From Tsukamurella conjunctivitidis (GTDB lineage: Bacteria > Actinomycetota > Actinomycetes > Mycobacteriales > Mycobacteriaceae), in the NCBI RefSeq assembly GCF_007858475.1, contig NZ_VIGX01000005.1, positions 186,001-250,000 on the forward strand: 64,000 bases of DNA. Direction: 5' to 3'. Below, in pieces: positions 8,529-17,260 of this stretch. The number at the start of each line of letters is the position of its first letter. The first letter of the stretch is position 1. The position numbers and the translations under genes are program-made. Below the pieces are notes generated by a model. It saw nothing but the letters and a program-made list of their open reading frames with translations, ran no database searches and was not told the DNA's origin.

Positions 8529-10778
8529 TCAGTATCCCTTCTGGGGTCGGAAGCTTCGCAGTCGCAGGCTGTTGCTGACCACGAAGACGGAGGACAGCGC
8601 CATCGCGGCGCCGGCGAGCATGGGGTTGAGCAGTCCGGCGGCGGCCAGGGGCAGCGCCGCCACGTTGTAGGCGAAGGCCCAGAACAGGTTGGCCTTGATG
8701 GTGCGCAGCGTGCGGCGCGAGAGCCGGATCGCGTCGGCGGCGGTGCGGAGGTCGCCGCTGACGAGGGTGAGGTCCGCCGCCTCGATCGCCGCGTCGGTGC
8801 CGGTGCCCAGGGCGATGCCCAGGTCGGCGGTGGCGAGCGCGGCGGCGTCGTTCACGCCGTCGCCGACCATCGCGACGGCGTTGCCTTGCGCCTGGAGCGC
8901 CCGCACCGCCTCCGCCTTCTGCGCGGGCAGCACGCCGGCGATCACCTCGTCGATGCCGACCTGTGCGGCGACGAACCGCGCCGCGGGCTCGTTGTCGCCG
9001 GTGAGCATCACCGGGCGCAGCCCCAGGTCGCGGAGCCGCGAGATCGCCTCCCGCGATGTGGCTTTGACCTCGTCGGAGACCACGAGCACCCCGCGGGCGG
9101 CCCCGTCCCAGCCGACGGCGATCGGCGTCTGACCCCGGTGCTGGGCCTCGTCGAAGGCCGCGCGGAGGCCCGCGGGCAGGGGCATGGCGTCGTCGTCGAG
9201 CAGGCGCGGCCGCCCGACCGTCACGGCGCGCCCGTCGACCGTGCCGCGGACTCCGAGCCCGGGGACGGCGACGAAGTCGTCGACGCCGCTGAGCGGCGCG
9301 GTCGCGGATCGGACCACGGCCCGGGCGATCGGGTGCTCGGACGCGGCCTCCAGGGCGGCGGCCACGGCGAGCAGCTCGTCGGAGGACGCGTCCGCGGCGG
9401 CGTGGACGGCCTGCAGGGTCATGACGCCGGTGGTCACCGTCCCGGTCTTGTCGAGGACGACGGTGTCGACGCTGCGCGTGTGCTCGAGCGCCTCGGGGCC
9501 CTTGATGAGGATGCCCAGTTGGGCCCCGCGCCCCGTGCCGACGAGCAGGGCGGTCGGTGTCGCGAGCCCGAGGGCGCAGGGGCACGCGATGATCAGCACC
9601 GAAACGGCGGCGGTCAGCGCCATCGATGCGGCCTGTCCGGCGCCGAGCCAGAACCCGAGCGAGCCGACGGCGATCGCGATGACGATCGGTACGAAGACGC
9701 CGGAGATCCGGTCGGCGAGGCGCTGCGCCTCGGCCTTCCCCGCCTGGGCGTCCTCGACGAGGCGGCTCATCTGCGCGAGCTGGGTGTCGGCGCCGACGCG
9801 GGTGGCGCGCACCACGAGCCTGCCACCCGCGTTGACGGTCGCCCCGGTCACCGGGTCGCCGGTGCGCACCTCGACCGGGACCGCCTCGCCGGTCAGCATC
9901 GACGCGTCGACGGCGGACTGACCCGAGACGACGACGCCGTCGGTCGCGATCTTCTCGCCGGGGCGCACGACGAATTCGTCGCCCACCGTGAGGTCGCCGA
10001 TCGGCACGAGGGTCTCGATACCGTCGCGGAGCACGGTCGCATCCCTGGCGCCGAGTTCGAGCAGCGCGCGCAGCGCGGCGCCGGCCCGGCGCTTGCTCTT
10101 CGCCTCGAAGTACCGTCCGGCAAGGATGAACGTGGTGACGCCCGCCGCCGCCTCGAGATAGATGGCACTGGTGCCGTCCATGCGCTCGACCGTGAATGTG
10201 AACGGATGCGTCATACCGGTCACGCCGGCCGCGCCCCAGAACAGGGCGTAGACGGACCAGCCGAACGCGGCTAGCACGCCGATCGACACCAGGGTGTCCA
10301 TCGTGGCGGCGCCGTGCTGGAGGTTGGTCCAGGCGGCGCGGTGGAACGGGAGAGCCCCCCACACCACCACCGGCGCCGCGAGCGTCAGGGAGAGCCACTG
10401 CCAATAGTCGAACTGCAGAGCGGGGATCATCGCCACTGCGATGACCGGCACGGTCAGCGCAGTGCTCACCAGTAGGCGCCGGCGCAGCGCATCCGCGGGC
10501 TCGTGGGTGCGCCCGTCCGGCTCGTGCAGTTCGTCGCCGCCCGGCGCTGCGGGCACGTGCGCGGCGTACCCGGCCTGCTCGACGGTGTCGATGAGGACCG
10601 CGGCGTCGGTGCCCGCGGGTGCTGTGACGTGCGCCTTCTCCGTGGCGAAGTTGACGGACGCGGACACCCCGTCGAGCTTGTTCAGCTTGCGTTCGATCCG
10701 GTTCGCGCAGGAGGCGCAGGTCATGCCCTCGATCGCGAGATCGACCACCGTCTCGGACGGCCGGGTGTCAGTGCCCAT
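8529..10778 (-). CDS. Copper-exporting P1B-type ATPase (CopA/CtpV-like)
   Basis: A 749-residue heavy-metal P-type ATPase that exports Cu(I) across the membrane. Domains in order: N-terminal HMA with GMTCASC (C21/C24), eight transmembrane helices with the CPC metal site in IACPCALG, phosphorylation motif DKTGT, an HP locus (SEHPIA) and hinge [10 protein letters not shown]. The start ATG 10778 is fixed by a strong Shine-Dalgarno (GGAGGGAGGT) ending a few bases upstream; an in-frame start 75 bp earlier lacks one. The gene overlaps the preceding small gene by 11 bp and is followed by csoR, forming one copper operon. Confidence 0.96.
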   Translation of the reverse strand: MGTDTRPSETVVDLAIEGMTCASCANRIERKLNKLDGVSASVNFATEKAHVTAPAGTDAAVLIDTVEQAGYAAHVPAAPGGDELHEPDGRTHEPADALRRRLLVSTALTVPVIAVAMIPALQFDYWQWLSLTLAAPVVVWGALPFHRAAWTNLQHGAATMDTLVSIGVLAAFGWSVYALFWGAAGVTGMTHPFTFTVERMDGTSAIYLEAAAGVTTFILAGRYFEAKSKRRAGAALRALLELGARDATVLRDGIETLVPIGDLTVGDEFVVRPGEKIATDGVVVSGQSAVDASMLTGEAVPVEVRTGDPVTGATVNAGGRLVVRATRVGADTQLAQMSRLVEDAQAGKAEAQRLADRISGVFVPIVIAIAVGSLGFWLGAGQAASMALTAAVSVLIIACPCALGLATPTALLVGTGRGAQLGILIKGPEALEHTRSVDTVVLDKTGTVTTGVMTLQAVHAAADASSDELLAVAAALEAASEHPIARAVVRSATAPLSGVDDFVAVPGLGVRGTVDGRAVTVGRPRLLDDDAMPLPAGLRAAFDEAQHRGQTPIAVGWDGAARGVLVVSDEVKATSREAISRLRDLGLRPVMLTGDNEPAARFVAAQVGIDEVIAGVLPAQKAEAVRALQAQGNAVAMVGDGVNDAAALATADLGIALGTGTDAAIEAADLTLVSGDLRTAADAIRLSRRTLRTIKANLFWAFAYNVAALPLAAAGLLNPMLAGAAMALSSVFVVSNSLRLRSFRPQKGY

Positions 10779-10926
10779 CGTGACCTCCCTCCGCCGTCGA
10801 CGGCGCGCCTGCGTGCGGTCCGGGGGCGTCGGGCGGCGGACCGACGGCGGCACCCACGGCGAACGCCGCGGCGAAGACGACGGCCGAGCCTGCGGCGAAC
10901 GCAGCGATCGCCACCAGGGGTTTCAT
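10768..10926 (-). CDS. Small single-pass membrane peptide with His-rich tail, first gene of copper operon
   Basis: A 52-residue peptide (from ATG 10926, preceded by GGGAGAG) with one hydrophobic segment (about residues 3-27), a Pro-rich linker and a C-terminal tail ending in GGHDGH. Its last bases overlap the start of the copper ATPase gene, so the two are translationally coupled. The histidine tail and operon position suggest copper binding or delivery at the membrane; that role is inferred. Not recognised as a named family. Confidence 0.65.
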   Translation of the reverse strand: MKPLVAIAAFAAGSAVVFAAAFAVGAAVGPPPDAPGPHAGAPSTAEGGHDGH

Positions 10927-10956
10927 CGTCTCTCCCGCCTTCCGCATCACCACACA

Positions 10957-10980
10957 CTACTATACCCCCCTAGGGTACGC
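10957..10980 (-). promoter_or_regulatory. CsoR-type operator overlapping the copper operon promoter
   Basis: A TATACCCCCCTAGGGTA pseudo-palindrome (10961-10977) has the TACCC / GGGTA arms around a G/C core that characterise CsoR operators. On the minus strand a TATAGT -10 box (10959-10964) overlaps it, placing the transcription start near 10951, about 25 bases before the first small gene. Repression by CsoR and relief by Cu(I) are inferred. Confidence 0.75.
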
Positions 10981-11052
10981 GGGCGGGCCTCGCGGGTGCC
11001 CGCGCGAGGTAACGGTTGAAACGACGAACGAACGGGCCGCACGCTCAATCGC

Positions 11053-11226
11053 ATGGACGAGATCGAGCGGCGGATCCACGCCTGGGAGACCGAATCGCAC
11101 CACCCGACCAGCGAGGGGATCGTGATGTACCAGCGCTGCGCCTGCGGCGCCCGGCGGATCAAGCTCGTGGGCGCGACCGCCGAGGTGCCCGTGTCGCGAC
11201 CCGAGATCACCGCGCAGGCGGGATGA
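11053..11226 (+). CDS. Hypothetical 57-residue protein with CxC motif
   Basis: Starts MDEIERRIHAWE and contains a central YQRCACGARRIK stretch resembling half of a zinc ribbon, then ends EITAQAG. It lies 7 bp before the CGNR zinc-finger gene on the same strand, suggesting co-transcription. Codon use looks like its neighbours, with GC-rich third positions, which supports a real gene. Not recognised as a family; function unknown. Confidence 0.55.
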   Translation: MDEIERRIHAWETESHHPTSEGIVMYQRCACGARRIKLVGATAEVPVSRPEITAQAG

Positions 11227-11233
11227 TCGACCC

Positions 11234-11752
11234 GTGCAGTTCGCTCACGACAACATGACCGGGGTGCGGCTCTCCGTCGACCTGGTCAACCTCGCGGCCG
11301 ACGGTGCCTGGTCCGAAGACCGGGTCGTCGCCGCGCTGCACGATCACGAGATCCGCCGGATCGAGCTGGACGACGGTGCGGTGGACGGGCTGGGGAACTG
11401 GACCGAGTTGCTGCGCGCCCCCTTCGTCGCCCGGACGGTGGACGACCGGTGCGCGGCGGTGAACCGCCTGCTGGACGAGGGCACCGCCGGGATCTATCTC
11501 ACCGCGCACGACGACTGGCGGCCCCACCTGCACTTCACGCCCGAGGCCGAGTCGCTCCTCGGTCGAGTGAAGGCCGTGACCGCCGGTGGCCTCGCGATCT
11601 TCACGACCGAAGCCGAGGGCGCGCGGCTCGGAGCGTGCGCCCGCACGGGCTGCGCCAGGGTCTTCGCCGACACCAGTCGTGGCGGCCGACAGTCGTACTG
11701 CTCGCCCCGCTGCGCCAACACCGACGCCGTGCGCCGGCACCGTCGGGCTTGA
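11234..11752 (+). CDS. CGNR (ABATE-type) zinc-finger protein, putative transcriptional regulator
   Basis: A 172-residue protein. The N-terminal two thirds match the ABATE-like region (LSVDLVNLAADG near the start), and the C-terminus is a treble-clef zinc finger: CARTGCARVF followed by YCSPRCANT. The usual C-G-N-R signature appears here as C-A-N-T, followed by a basic tail. The family is thought to regulate transcription, though few members have been studied. Start GTG 11234 follows the 57-residue gene closely. Confidence 0.8.
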   Translation: MQFAHDNMTGVRLSVDLVNLAADGAWSEDRVVAALHDHEIRRIELDDGAVDGLGNWTELLRAPFVARTVDDRCAAVNRLLDEGTAGIYLTAHDDWRPHLHFTPEAESLLGRVKAVTAGGLAIFTTEAEGARLGACARTGCARVFADTSRGGRQSYCSPRCANTDAVRRHRRA

Positions 11753-11764
11753 GGTCGGCGATTC

Positions 11765-13327
11765 CTAGATCGGCGAGATCGACCGGCGCTTCTGCGGCAC
11801 CCGCGGCGGTCGGCGCCGGGCCCGCCCCAGCGCCTCCGCGAGCATCGGCCGCGTCGCCGATGGGAGCACCACGTCGTCGATGCCGAAACCATCGGCCGCC
11901 AGCAACGGATCGACGTTCGCCTGGAACAGCGCGATGAGATCGCCGCGGGCCTTCGCCGGATCGGGTGCGGCCTCGTACTGCGAGCGGAAGGCGAGATCGA
12001 CGGCGCTCTCGATGGGGATCGCGCAGATCTCCGCGGTCGGCCAGGCCAGCGAGAGGTCGGCCTCGATGCTGCGGCCACCGCCCATCGCGATGTACGCCGC
12101 ACCGTAGGCCTTGCGGGTCACGATCACGAAGCGCGGCACCGTCGCCGCCGCCAGCTCGTAGCCGAGGCGGGCGCTGCGCCGCACCAGGTTCGTCTCCTCG
12201 GCGCCCGCCCCGACGAGGAAGCCGGGCAGGTCGATGAGGATCAGCAGCGGCAGCCCGAACGTGTCGCACACGGCGATGAAGTGCGCGGCTTTCTCGCAGG
12301 CGTTGGCGTCGAGCGCGCCCGCGTGGAAGCGGGGCTGGTTGGCGACCACGCCCACCGGCCGTCCGTCGATCCGGGCGAAGGCAGTCACGATGTTCGGCGC
12401 GTGCAGCCGCTTGAGCTCGAAGACCGTGTCGATGTCGGCGATGCCCTCGATCACGTCCACCACGTCGTAGGCCTGCCGCATCGACGACGGCACCAGCGTG
12501 TCCAGGCCGTCGGCGGTGTCGCCGGGCTCGTAGGGGCCCGCGGAGATCATCGGTTCGCCGGCGGACGATGCGGGGAGGTAGCTGAGGAAGGCGCGGATCG
12601 CGTCCACCGACTCCTGTTCGGTGTCGGTGACCACGTCGACGACGCCGCGCTCGGCCTGCAGATCGGCGCCGCCGATCTCCTCATTGGTGAGGTTCTCGCC
12701 GGTCGCCGCCTGGACCAGCGGTGCCGACGAGATCCCGATGGTGCCCATGCCGCGCACGATCGTCACGAAGTCGCAGCACGCCGAGATGTTGGCGGGCGCG
12801 CCGAATCCCGGCCCCATCATTGCGGCGACCAGCGGCACGTGGCCCGACAGGTCCGCCAGGCGCAGCAGCAGCCGCGACCCGGGCGCGGCGAGGCGCGAGT
12901 CGAGAGCCTCCTGCATGCGGTGGCCGCCGCCGTCCATGAGCATGATCAGCGGGATTCCGTCGAGCAGCGCGCGCTCGGCGCACCGGTCGAGTTTGGCCAT
13001 ACCGGTAGCGCCGTTGCTGCCGCCGAGCACGGTGAAGTCGAAGGCCGCGATCGCCGCCGGCCGGCCGTCGATGTAACCGATACCGGTCACCACGCCGTCG
13101 CCCGGAGCGACCAGGGGAGCGGCGCCCTGCTGCGCGGGGCCCGGCCCCGCGAGCGCGCCGAACTCGTGGAAGCCGCCGTTCGCGAGCAGCGCCACCCGCT
13201 CGCGGGCGGTCATCTTCCCGCGTGCGTGCTGCTTGGCGACCTTCTCGGCGCGCGCCTCGTCGGTGACCGCCCGGTAGGCGGCGCGCACGCGGTCGTTCAG
13301 TGCCTGTTCGGGTGTGGGTTCGCTCAC
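11765..13327 (-). CDS. Acyl-CoA carboxylase beta (carboxyltransferase) subunit
   Basis: A 520-residue biotin-dependent carboxyltransferase with both crotonase-like halves: N-terminal KMTARERVALL and VLGGSNGATGMAK, and C-terminal LPLLILIDLPGFLVGAGAEE and AYGAAYIAMGG. It transfers carboxyl from biotin-BCCP to an acyl-CoA; the acyl substrate cannot be assigned, and no alpha subunit gene is nearby. Start GTG 13327 is exactly 6 bases after a TAACTT box, suggesting a leaderless transcript. It converges on the CGNR gene with only 12 bp between stops. Confidence 0.9.
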   Translation of the reverse strand: MSEPTPEQALNDRVRAAYRAVTDEARAEKVAKQHARGKMTARERVALLANGGFHEFGALAGPGPAQQGAAPLVAPGDGVVTGIGYIDGRPAAIAAFDFTVLGGSNGATGMAKLDRCAERALLDGIPLIMLMDGGGHRMQEALDSRLAAPGSRLLLRLADLSGHVPLVAAMMGPGFGAPANISACCDFVTIVRGMGTIGISSAPLVQAATGENLTNEEIGGADLQAERGVVDVVTDTEQESVDAIRAFLSYLPASSAGEPMISAGPYEPGDTADGLDTLVPSSMRQAYDVVDVIEGIADIDTVFELKRLHAPNIVTAFARIDGRPVGVVANQPRFHAGALDANACEKAAHFIAVCDTFGLPLLILIDLPGFLVGAGAEETNLVRRSARLGYELAAATVPRFVIVTRKAYGAAYIAMGGGRSIEADLSLAWPTAEICAIPIESAVDLAFRSQYEAAPDPAKARGDLIALFQANVDPLLAADGFGIDDVVLPSATRPMLAEALGRARRRPPRVPQKRRSISPI

Positions 13328-13409
13328 GCTCGGAAGTTAGCAGGCCGTCACCGAGAGGTGGACAGCCGGCCGGGTTCCGTCCATTCGCGCCGGTCCGCAC
13401 GCCGCGCGT

Positions 13410-13748
13410 CTAGCCCGGTAGCGCGTCGCCGGGGAAGCTCAGGCACGGGTACACCTCGCTGTGCATCATCTCCGCCCGCACGCACGGGTCGCCGGCGATG
13501 ATCTCCGCGGCCCGCTCGGCGGGCACCGTCATCACCGCCATCCCGGCCATGGCGTCGTCGAGGATCGGGCACAGGATCGCGATCACGCCGTCGGCGCGGA
13601 GGGAGACCATGCGCCGCTGGTGTTCCCGCTCGATCGCCTCGGCACCGTCCTGCGCGCGCCGAGGCCCCCAGCGAAGGAGGACCAGACTGTACGGCTGCGC
13701 CGTCTGCACCAGGTCCTGGATCTGCTCGTCGGTCACCGTCGTCGCCAT
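13410..13748 (-). CDS. YciI-like (YCII domain) protein
   Basis: A 112-residue dimeric alpha/beta-barrel-type domain with the features of the YCII family: an early LVLLRWGPRR strand, a central EHQRRMVSLRADGVIAILCPI and a late DPCVRAEMMHSEVYPCLSF. ATG 13748 has a GGGAG ribosome-binding site 7 bases upstream; an earlier in-frame start at 13790 does not. The function of the family is mostly unknown, with some members acting as lyases or dehalogenases. It follows the YidC gene by 38 bp and may be co-transcribed with it. Confidence 0.7.
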   Translation of the reverse strand: MATTVTDEQIQDLVQTAQPYSLVLLRWGPRRAQDGAEAIEREHQRRMVSLRADGVIAILCPILDDAMAGMAVMTVPAERAAEIIAGDPCVRAEMMHSEVYPCLSFPGDALPG

Positions 13749-13786
13749 GGTCGCTCCCGTGCTGTTTCGATCGATCGCGGTCCTCG

Positions 13787-14650
13787 TCACACGCTACTGC
13801 GCGCCGACGCGCGCGATTCCTCTCTTTCGAGAACGGCGTGCACCAGGTGCTGCTGCGCGTAGGTCCAGATGTTGTTGGCGACCCAGTAGAGCAGGATCGC
13901 GATCGGCAGGACCGGTCCGGCGACGACGCTGCCCACCGGCATCACCCACAGCATCAGCTTGCGCATCAGATCGGCCTGCATCGCGTTCGACGGGTCGGCG
14001 GTCTGGTGGCGGATCGAGAAGCGTGCGTTGATGTGCGTCGCGAGGCACGCGATCAGCATGAGGGGGACGGCGACGGCCGCGATCGTGGCGAGACTGGGCA
14101 CCCCTCCGAACTGTCCGAACGATGCGAGCACGGTGTCGGAGCTGGACATCGAGACGGAGATCGGTGCGCCGAACAACCGGGCGCTCAGGAAAGACTGGAC
14201 GTCGTGCGCCGAGAAGAGGTAGTTCGCCGTGGTCGCGTTCTGCTCTGGAGTGAGGCCGAGCTGTCCGACACCGGTGCCGGTGCGGTTGAACGAGCGCAGT
14301 ACGTGATAGAGGCCGAAGAACACCGGGATCTGGACCAACGCGGGCAGGCAGCCGAGCAGCGGCCGGACGCCGTGCTCGCGCTGGAGCTTCTGCGTCTCCA
14401 GGGCGAGCTTCTGCGTGTCCTTGCCGTGCTTCGTGCGCAGCGCCTCCAACTCGGGGCGCATCTTCTGGAGGCGACGGCCGGTTCGCGCCGAGACGATGCC
14501 CGGCCACAACAGCACGGCGCGCACCGTGAAGACGAGGAAGACGACGGACAGGGCCCAGGCGAAGCCGTTGTCGGCGCCCAAGAGCGCGCCGAAGACGCGG
14601 TGCCAGAGCCAGAGGACCGCGGAGATGGGGTAGTAGACGAGATCGAGCAT
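13787..14650 (-). CDS. YidC/Oxa1-family membrane insertase (second paralogue)
   Basis: A 287-residue membrane protein with about five transmembrane segments. The Oxa1 core is clear: the first helix, a cytoplasmic charged loop RRLQKMRPELEALRTKHG, then the LLGCLPALVQIPVFFGLYHVL hairpin region. It inserts membrane proteins alone or with SecYEG. It is not in the rnpA-parA context of the housekeeping YidC, so it is probably an accessory copy. ATG 14650 has GAGGTG upstream. The DUF6412-like gene precedes it. Confidence 0.87.
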   Translation of the reverse strand: MLDLVYYPISAVLWLWHRVFGALLGADNGFAWALSVVFLVFTVRAVLLWPGIVSARTGRRLQKMRPELEALRTKHGKDTQKLALETQKLQREHGVRPLLGCLPALVQIPVFFGLYHVLRSFNRTGTGVGQLGLTPEQNATTANYLFSAHDVQSFLSARLFGAPISVSMSSSDTVLASFGQFGGVPSLATIAAVAVPLMLIACLATHINARFSIRHQTADPSNAMQADLMRKLMLWVMPVGSVVAGPVLPIAILLYWVANNIWTYAQQHLVHAVLEREESRASARSSV

Positions 14651-14742
14651 GACGGGAGCACCTCACAGGCAGGGCGCGCGCGAGTCACCGCTACGCGCAG
14701 GAGAAAAGGGATCTGCGTGTGCGGCGTGTGCCGAGGGGAGGG

Positions 14743-15060
14743 CTACGCCGCGGTGGCGGCGCGTCCCGGTGCTCGAGGTCGACGGGGCCGTCCCGCCCCG
14801 TTGGGCATGGAACTGCGGCGATAGGCGCCGCGGAGTCGGTGGTCGGGTTCGCGTCCGGCCGCGGGACCCGACGGTGCGCCCGCGTCGCGCTCGGAGGAGG
14901 CGTGACAGAGCGCGGCGACCGCGATGGCGAGGGCGATGCCCACGAGGGCGGCGGCACCGTCGGACAGGGCGACGCCGGCGACGAACAGTGCGACGACGGC
15001 GACCCACGGCGCGGAGAGATCGCCCCAGCGGGGCAGTCTCCGGAGGAGGTCGGCGGTCAT
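14743..15060 (-). CDS. Small membrane protein, DUF6412-like
   Basis: A 105-residue protein with two hydrophobic segments (about residues 18-35 and 36-53) and a basic Pro/Arg-rich tail (RPRRPRAPGRA). Similar short proteins with an RPRAPG-like tail accompany YidC paralogues in other actinobacteria, and here it sits 92 bp upstream of yidC on the same strand. A TACGCT box lies 7 bases before the ATG, suggesting a leaderless start. Function unknown; help for the accessory insertase is an inference from position. Confidence 0.6.
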   Translation of the reverse strand: MTADLLRRLPRWGDLSAPWVAVVALFVAGVALSDGAAALVGIALAIAVAALCHASSERDAGAPSGPAAGREPDHRLRGAYRRSSMPNGAGRPRRPRAPGRAATAA

Positions 15061-15085
15061 GGCCGCCAGCGTACGGGAGATGGCT

Positions 15086-15117
15086 GAAGCCCCGGCCGCG
15101 TACGCGGCCGGGGCTTC
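15086..15117 (-). terminator. Terminator after tRNA-Gly
   Basis: Perfect 15-bp stem GAAGCCCCGGCCGCG / CGCGGCCGGGGCTTC with a 2-base loop, 3 bases past the end of the minus-strand tRNA-Gly. Confidence 0.75.
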
Positions 15118-15120
15118 TTG

Positions 15121-15192
15121 AGCGGATGACGGGATTCGAACCCGCGACCCTCACCTTGGCAAGGTGATGCGCTACCACTGCGCTACATCCGC
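15121..15192 (-). tRNA. tRNA-Gly (GCC), D-loop one base shorter than second copy
   Basis: A cloverleaf can be folded: acceptor GCGGATG / CATCCGC, T-arm GCGGGTTCGAATCCCG(T), anticodon loop TTGCCAA giving anticodon GCC. CCA is not encoded. It is identical to the copy at 18419-18491 except for a D-loop reading AGTGGTA instead of AGTTGGTA. Confidence 0.93.
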
Positions 15193-15256
15193 GTGCCCAT
15201 CGGGCGAGCAACAAGTTACACGAATGTTGCGGCCCGACGCGAATCGGCAGGTGGCG

Positions 15257-16249
15257 TCAGGCTTCCCGCGGCAGCAGCAGGACCTTGCCGACGGAGTCCT
15301 GTGACTCCAGGAGCGCCTGCCCCTGGCCGGCGTCGGCGAGCGGTAGACGGGCGGAGACGACCGGCGAGATGAGCCCGCGCTCGACGAGCGGCCACTCGTG
15401 TGCCGCGACCGCGGCGACGATCTCGGCCTTCGATCCGGGGCCGGTCAGGGGCCGGTTCCGCACGTTCAGCCCGATGATGCGGGCGCGCTTGCCGATGAGG
15501 GCGCCGACGTTCACCTCGCCCGTGAAGCCGCCTTGCATCCCGATGGTCACGAGGCGTCCGCCGATGCCGAGCGCGTCGACGTTGCGCGCCAGGTAGCTGC
15601 CGCCCATGATGTCGAGGATCACATCGACCTGACCGGCGAGCTCCGCGGCGAAGTCCTGCTCGCGGTAGTTGATCACGATGTCGGCGCCGAGGTCGCGGCA
15701 GCGCTGCGCCTTGCCCTCCGAGCCGACGGTGACCGCGACCCGCGCGCCGAGCGCTTTCGCGACCTGGATCGCGTGGGTGCCGATTCCGCTGCCGCCGCCG
15801 TGCACGAGCAGCAGCTCGCCCGCCTTCAGCCCGGCATCCATGACGATGGTAGACCAGACGGTGCTCGCGACCTCCGGCAGCGCCGCCGCGTCGACGAGCG
15901 AGACGCCGTCGGGCACGGGCAGCAGTTGCGCGGCGGGGACCACGGCGTACTCGGCGTAGCCACCGCCCGCCATCAGGGCGCAGACCTCATCGCCCACGGC
16001 GGTGCCGTCGACGTCGGGGCCGAGCGCGACGACGGTGCCGGAGACCTCCATGCCCATGACATCGGTGATGCCCGGCGGCGGCGGGTAGAGGCCCTGGCGC
16101 TGCATCAGGTCGGCGCGGTTGATGCCGGCCGCCTCGATGCGGACGAGGACCTCGCCGGCGGCGGGAACGGGAACGGGGATCTCATCGATGACGAGGTTCT
16201 TCTCGTCGTCCACGACGATCGCGCGCATGGCGGTGGGGACGGAGGTCAT
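15257..16249 (-). CDS. NAD(P)H-quinone oxidoreductase (zinc-free MDR, PIG3-like)
   Basis: A 330-residue member of the medium-chain dehydrogenase/reductase superfamily. It has an N-terminal GroES-like domain (GEVLVRIEAAGINRADLMQRQGLYPPPP) and a Rossmann domain with the NADPH loop HGGGSGIGTHAIQVAKALGA. No zinc cysteines or histidines are present, as in quinone oxidoreductases of the TP53I3/PIG3 type. It probably reduces quinones with NADPH. It follows the acetoacetate-decarboxylase-like gene by 31 bp and is likely co-transcribed from the regulated promoter at 17.2 kb. Confidence 0.9.
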   Translation of the reverse strand: MTSVPTAMRAIVVDDEKNLVIDEIPVPVPAAGEVLVRIEAAGINRADLMQRQGLYPPPPGITDVMGMEVSGTVVALGPDVDGTAVGDEVCALMAGGGYAEYAVVPAAQLLPVPDGVSLVDAAALPEVASTVWSTIVMDAGLKAGELLLVHGGGSGIGTHAIQVAKALGARVAVTVGSEGKAQRCRDLGADIVINYREQDFAAELAGQVDVILDIMGGSYLARNVDALGIGGRLVTIGMQGGFTGEVNVGALIGKRARIIGLNVRNRPLTGPGSKAEIVAAVAAHEWPLVERGLISPVVSARLPLADAGQGQALLESQDSVGKVLLLPREA

Positions 16250-16280
16250 TGTCGGATTGCCTTTCGGTCGGGTGGGACGG

Positions 16281-17186
16281 TCAGCGGACGGAGACCGGGA
16301 CGGGCATGTGCAGGGCCGCCTGTGCTCCAGTGTTCACGTCGAGGCGGATGGTGCGGATCGGGTTGAGGGAACGCAGGTCGTCGGACATGCGGCCGTCGCC
16401 GAGGGTGAGGTCGACGCCGCGCGGAAGCACGGCGGTGCCGCTCGCGAGCACGTTCGTCTGATTGAGGGTGGAGAACCAGGCCCCCTCGCGCCGCGTGTAC
16501 GAGGTGAGTGTGGAGGCCTTCGTGCCGCTCGCATGCCGCTTCTGGTGCGGGGTCCGAGCAGAGAGGGCGACGTCGACGCCACCGTCGGCGTTGGCGATCC
16601 GGGCGGACGTGTGTGCGGCGGTGATGTCGACGTCGAGGTCGGTCACCCACTTCGGGAAGCCGTAGCCGTCGTGGCCCCGGACCTGTGCGATCTCCGTGTT
16701 GACCGGCAGGGAGAAGACGTAGGAGTGCAGGTGGTCGTCGCCGAGGGCGGTCGCCAGGTCGGCGATGCCGGGCCCGCCGTGTCGGGCGGGGCGGACCGCG
16801 ACCCCGACCGCGGCCTCGGTGTAGAAGTCGATGTCACAGACGTCGTAGCGGAAGAACATCACCGACGCGAGGCCGAGACCCGGGGCGATCTCCAGCGGGG
16901 TGAGCGCGTCGGGGAGGCGCCGGCGGATCGCGCGGGTCGGGGCGAGCATCGTGAGTCGGGCCGAGGACATGGCGTAGTAGAAGTTCGGCGTCCGGGTCGC
17001 TCCGATGGGGGAGTCGACCCGCGACTTCGGCAGGGTTCGGAAGAAGTCGACGCCGGGAACGCGCGGATCCAGCGCGACATCGTCGAGCGGGGTGTCCATC
17101 CGGAATCGGTCGTACAGCCCGTCCTTCGGGACGCTGACGATGCGCCCACCGAGGTCGACCTCGACGGTGCCGGTTGCTGCGGTCAT
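16281..17186 (-). CDS. Acetoacetate decarboxylase-family protein
   Basis: A 301-residue ADC-fold (PF06314-type) protein. The central GYGFPKW carries the lysine expected to form the Schiff base in decarboxylases of this family, and RTPNFYYAMSSARL and the FRYDVCDIDFYTEAAVGV strand support the fold. Its substrate is unknown; several ADC-like proteins act on other beta-keto acids or as lyases. ATG 17186 has GAGGAG upstream. It is the first gene of an apparent two-gene operon with the quinone oxidoreductase, behind a strong operator-covered promoter. Confidence 0.82.
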   Translation of the reverse strand: MTAATGTVEVDLGGRIVSVPKDGLYDRFRMDTPLDDVALDPRVPGVDFFRTLPKSRVDSPIGATRTPNFYYAMSSARLTMLAPTRAIRRRLPDALTPLEIAPGLGLASVMFFRYDVCDIDFYTEAAVGVAVRPARHGGPGIADLATALGDDHLHSYVFSLPVNTEIAQVRGHDGYGFPKWVTDLDVDITAAHTSARIANADGGVDVALSARTPHQKRHASGTKASTLTSYTRREGAWFSTLNQTNVLASGTAVLPRGVDLTLGDGRMSDDLRSLNPIRTIRLDVNTGAQAALHMPVPVSVR

Positions 17187-17220
17187 GGTGTGCGGCTCCT
17201 CGCCTGATTGATGTGTGCGC

Positions 17221-17260
17221 TGCTTACATTGAGAGTAGAGCCTTATGTAAGCAGTGTCAA
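17221..17260 (-). promoter_or_regulatory. Strong sigma70-type promoter with 9-bp-arm operator
   Basis: On the minus strand TTGACA (17255-17260) and TACTCT (17232-17237) are separated by 17 bases, the closest match to consensus in the window. A perfect inverted repeat TGCTTACAT (17221-17229) / ATGTAAGCA (17245-17253) has one arm in the -35/-10 spacer and the other at the start point, as for TetR-like repressors. No repressor gene is adjacent. Confidence 0.75.
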
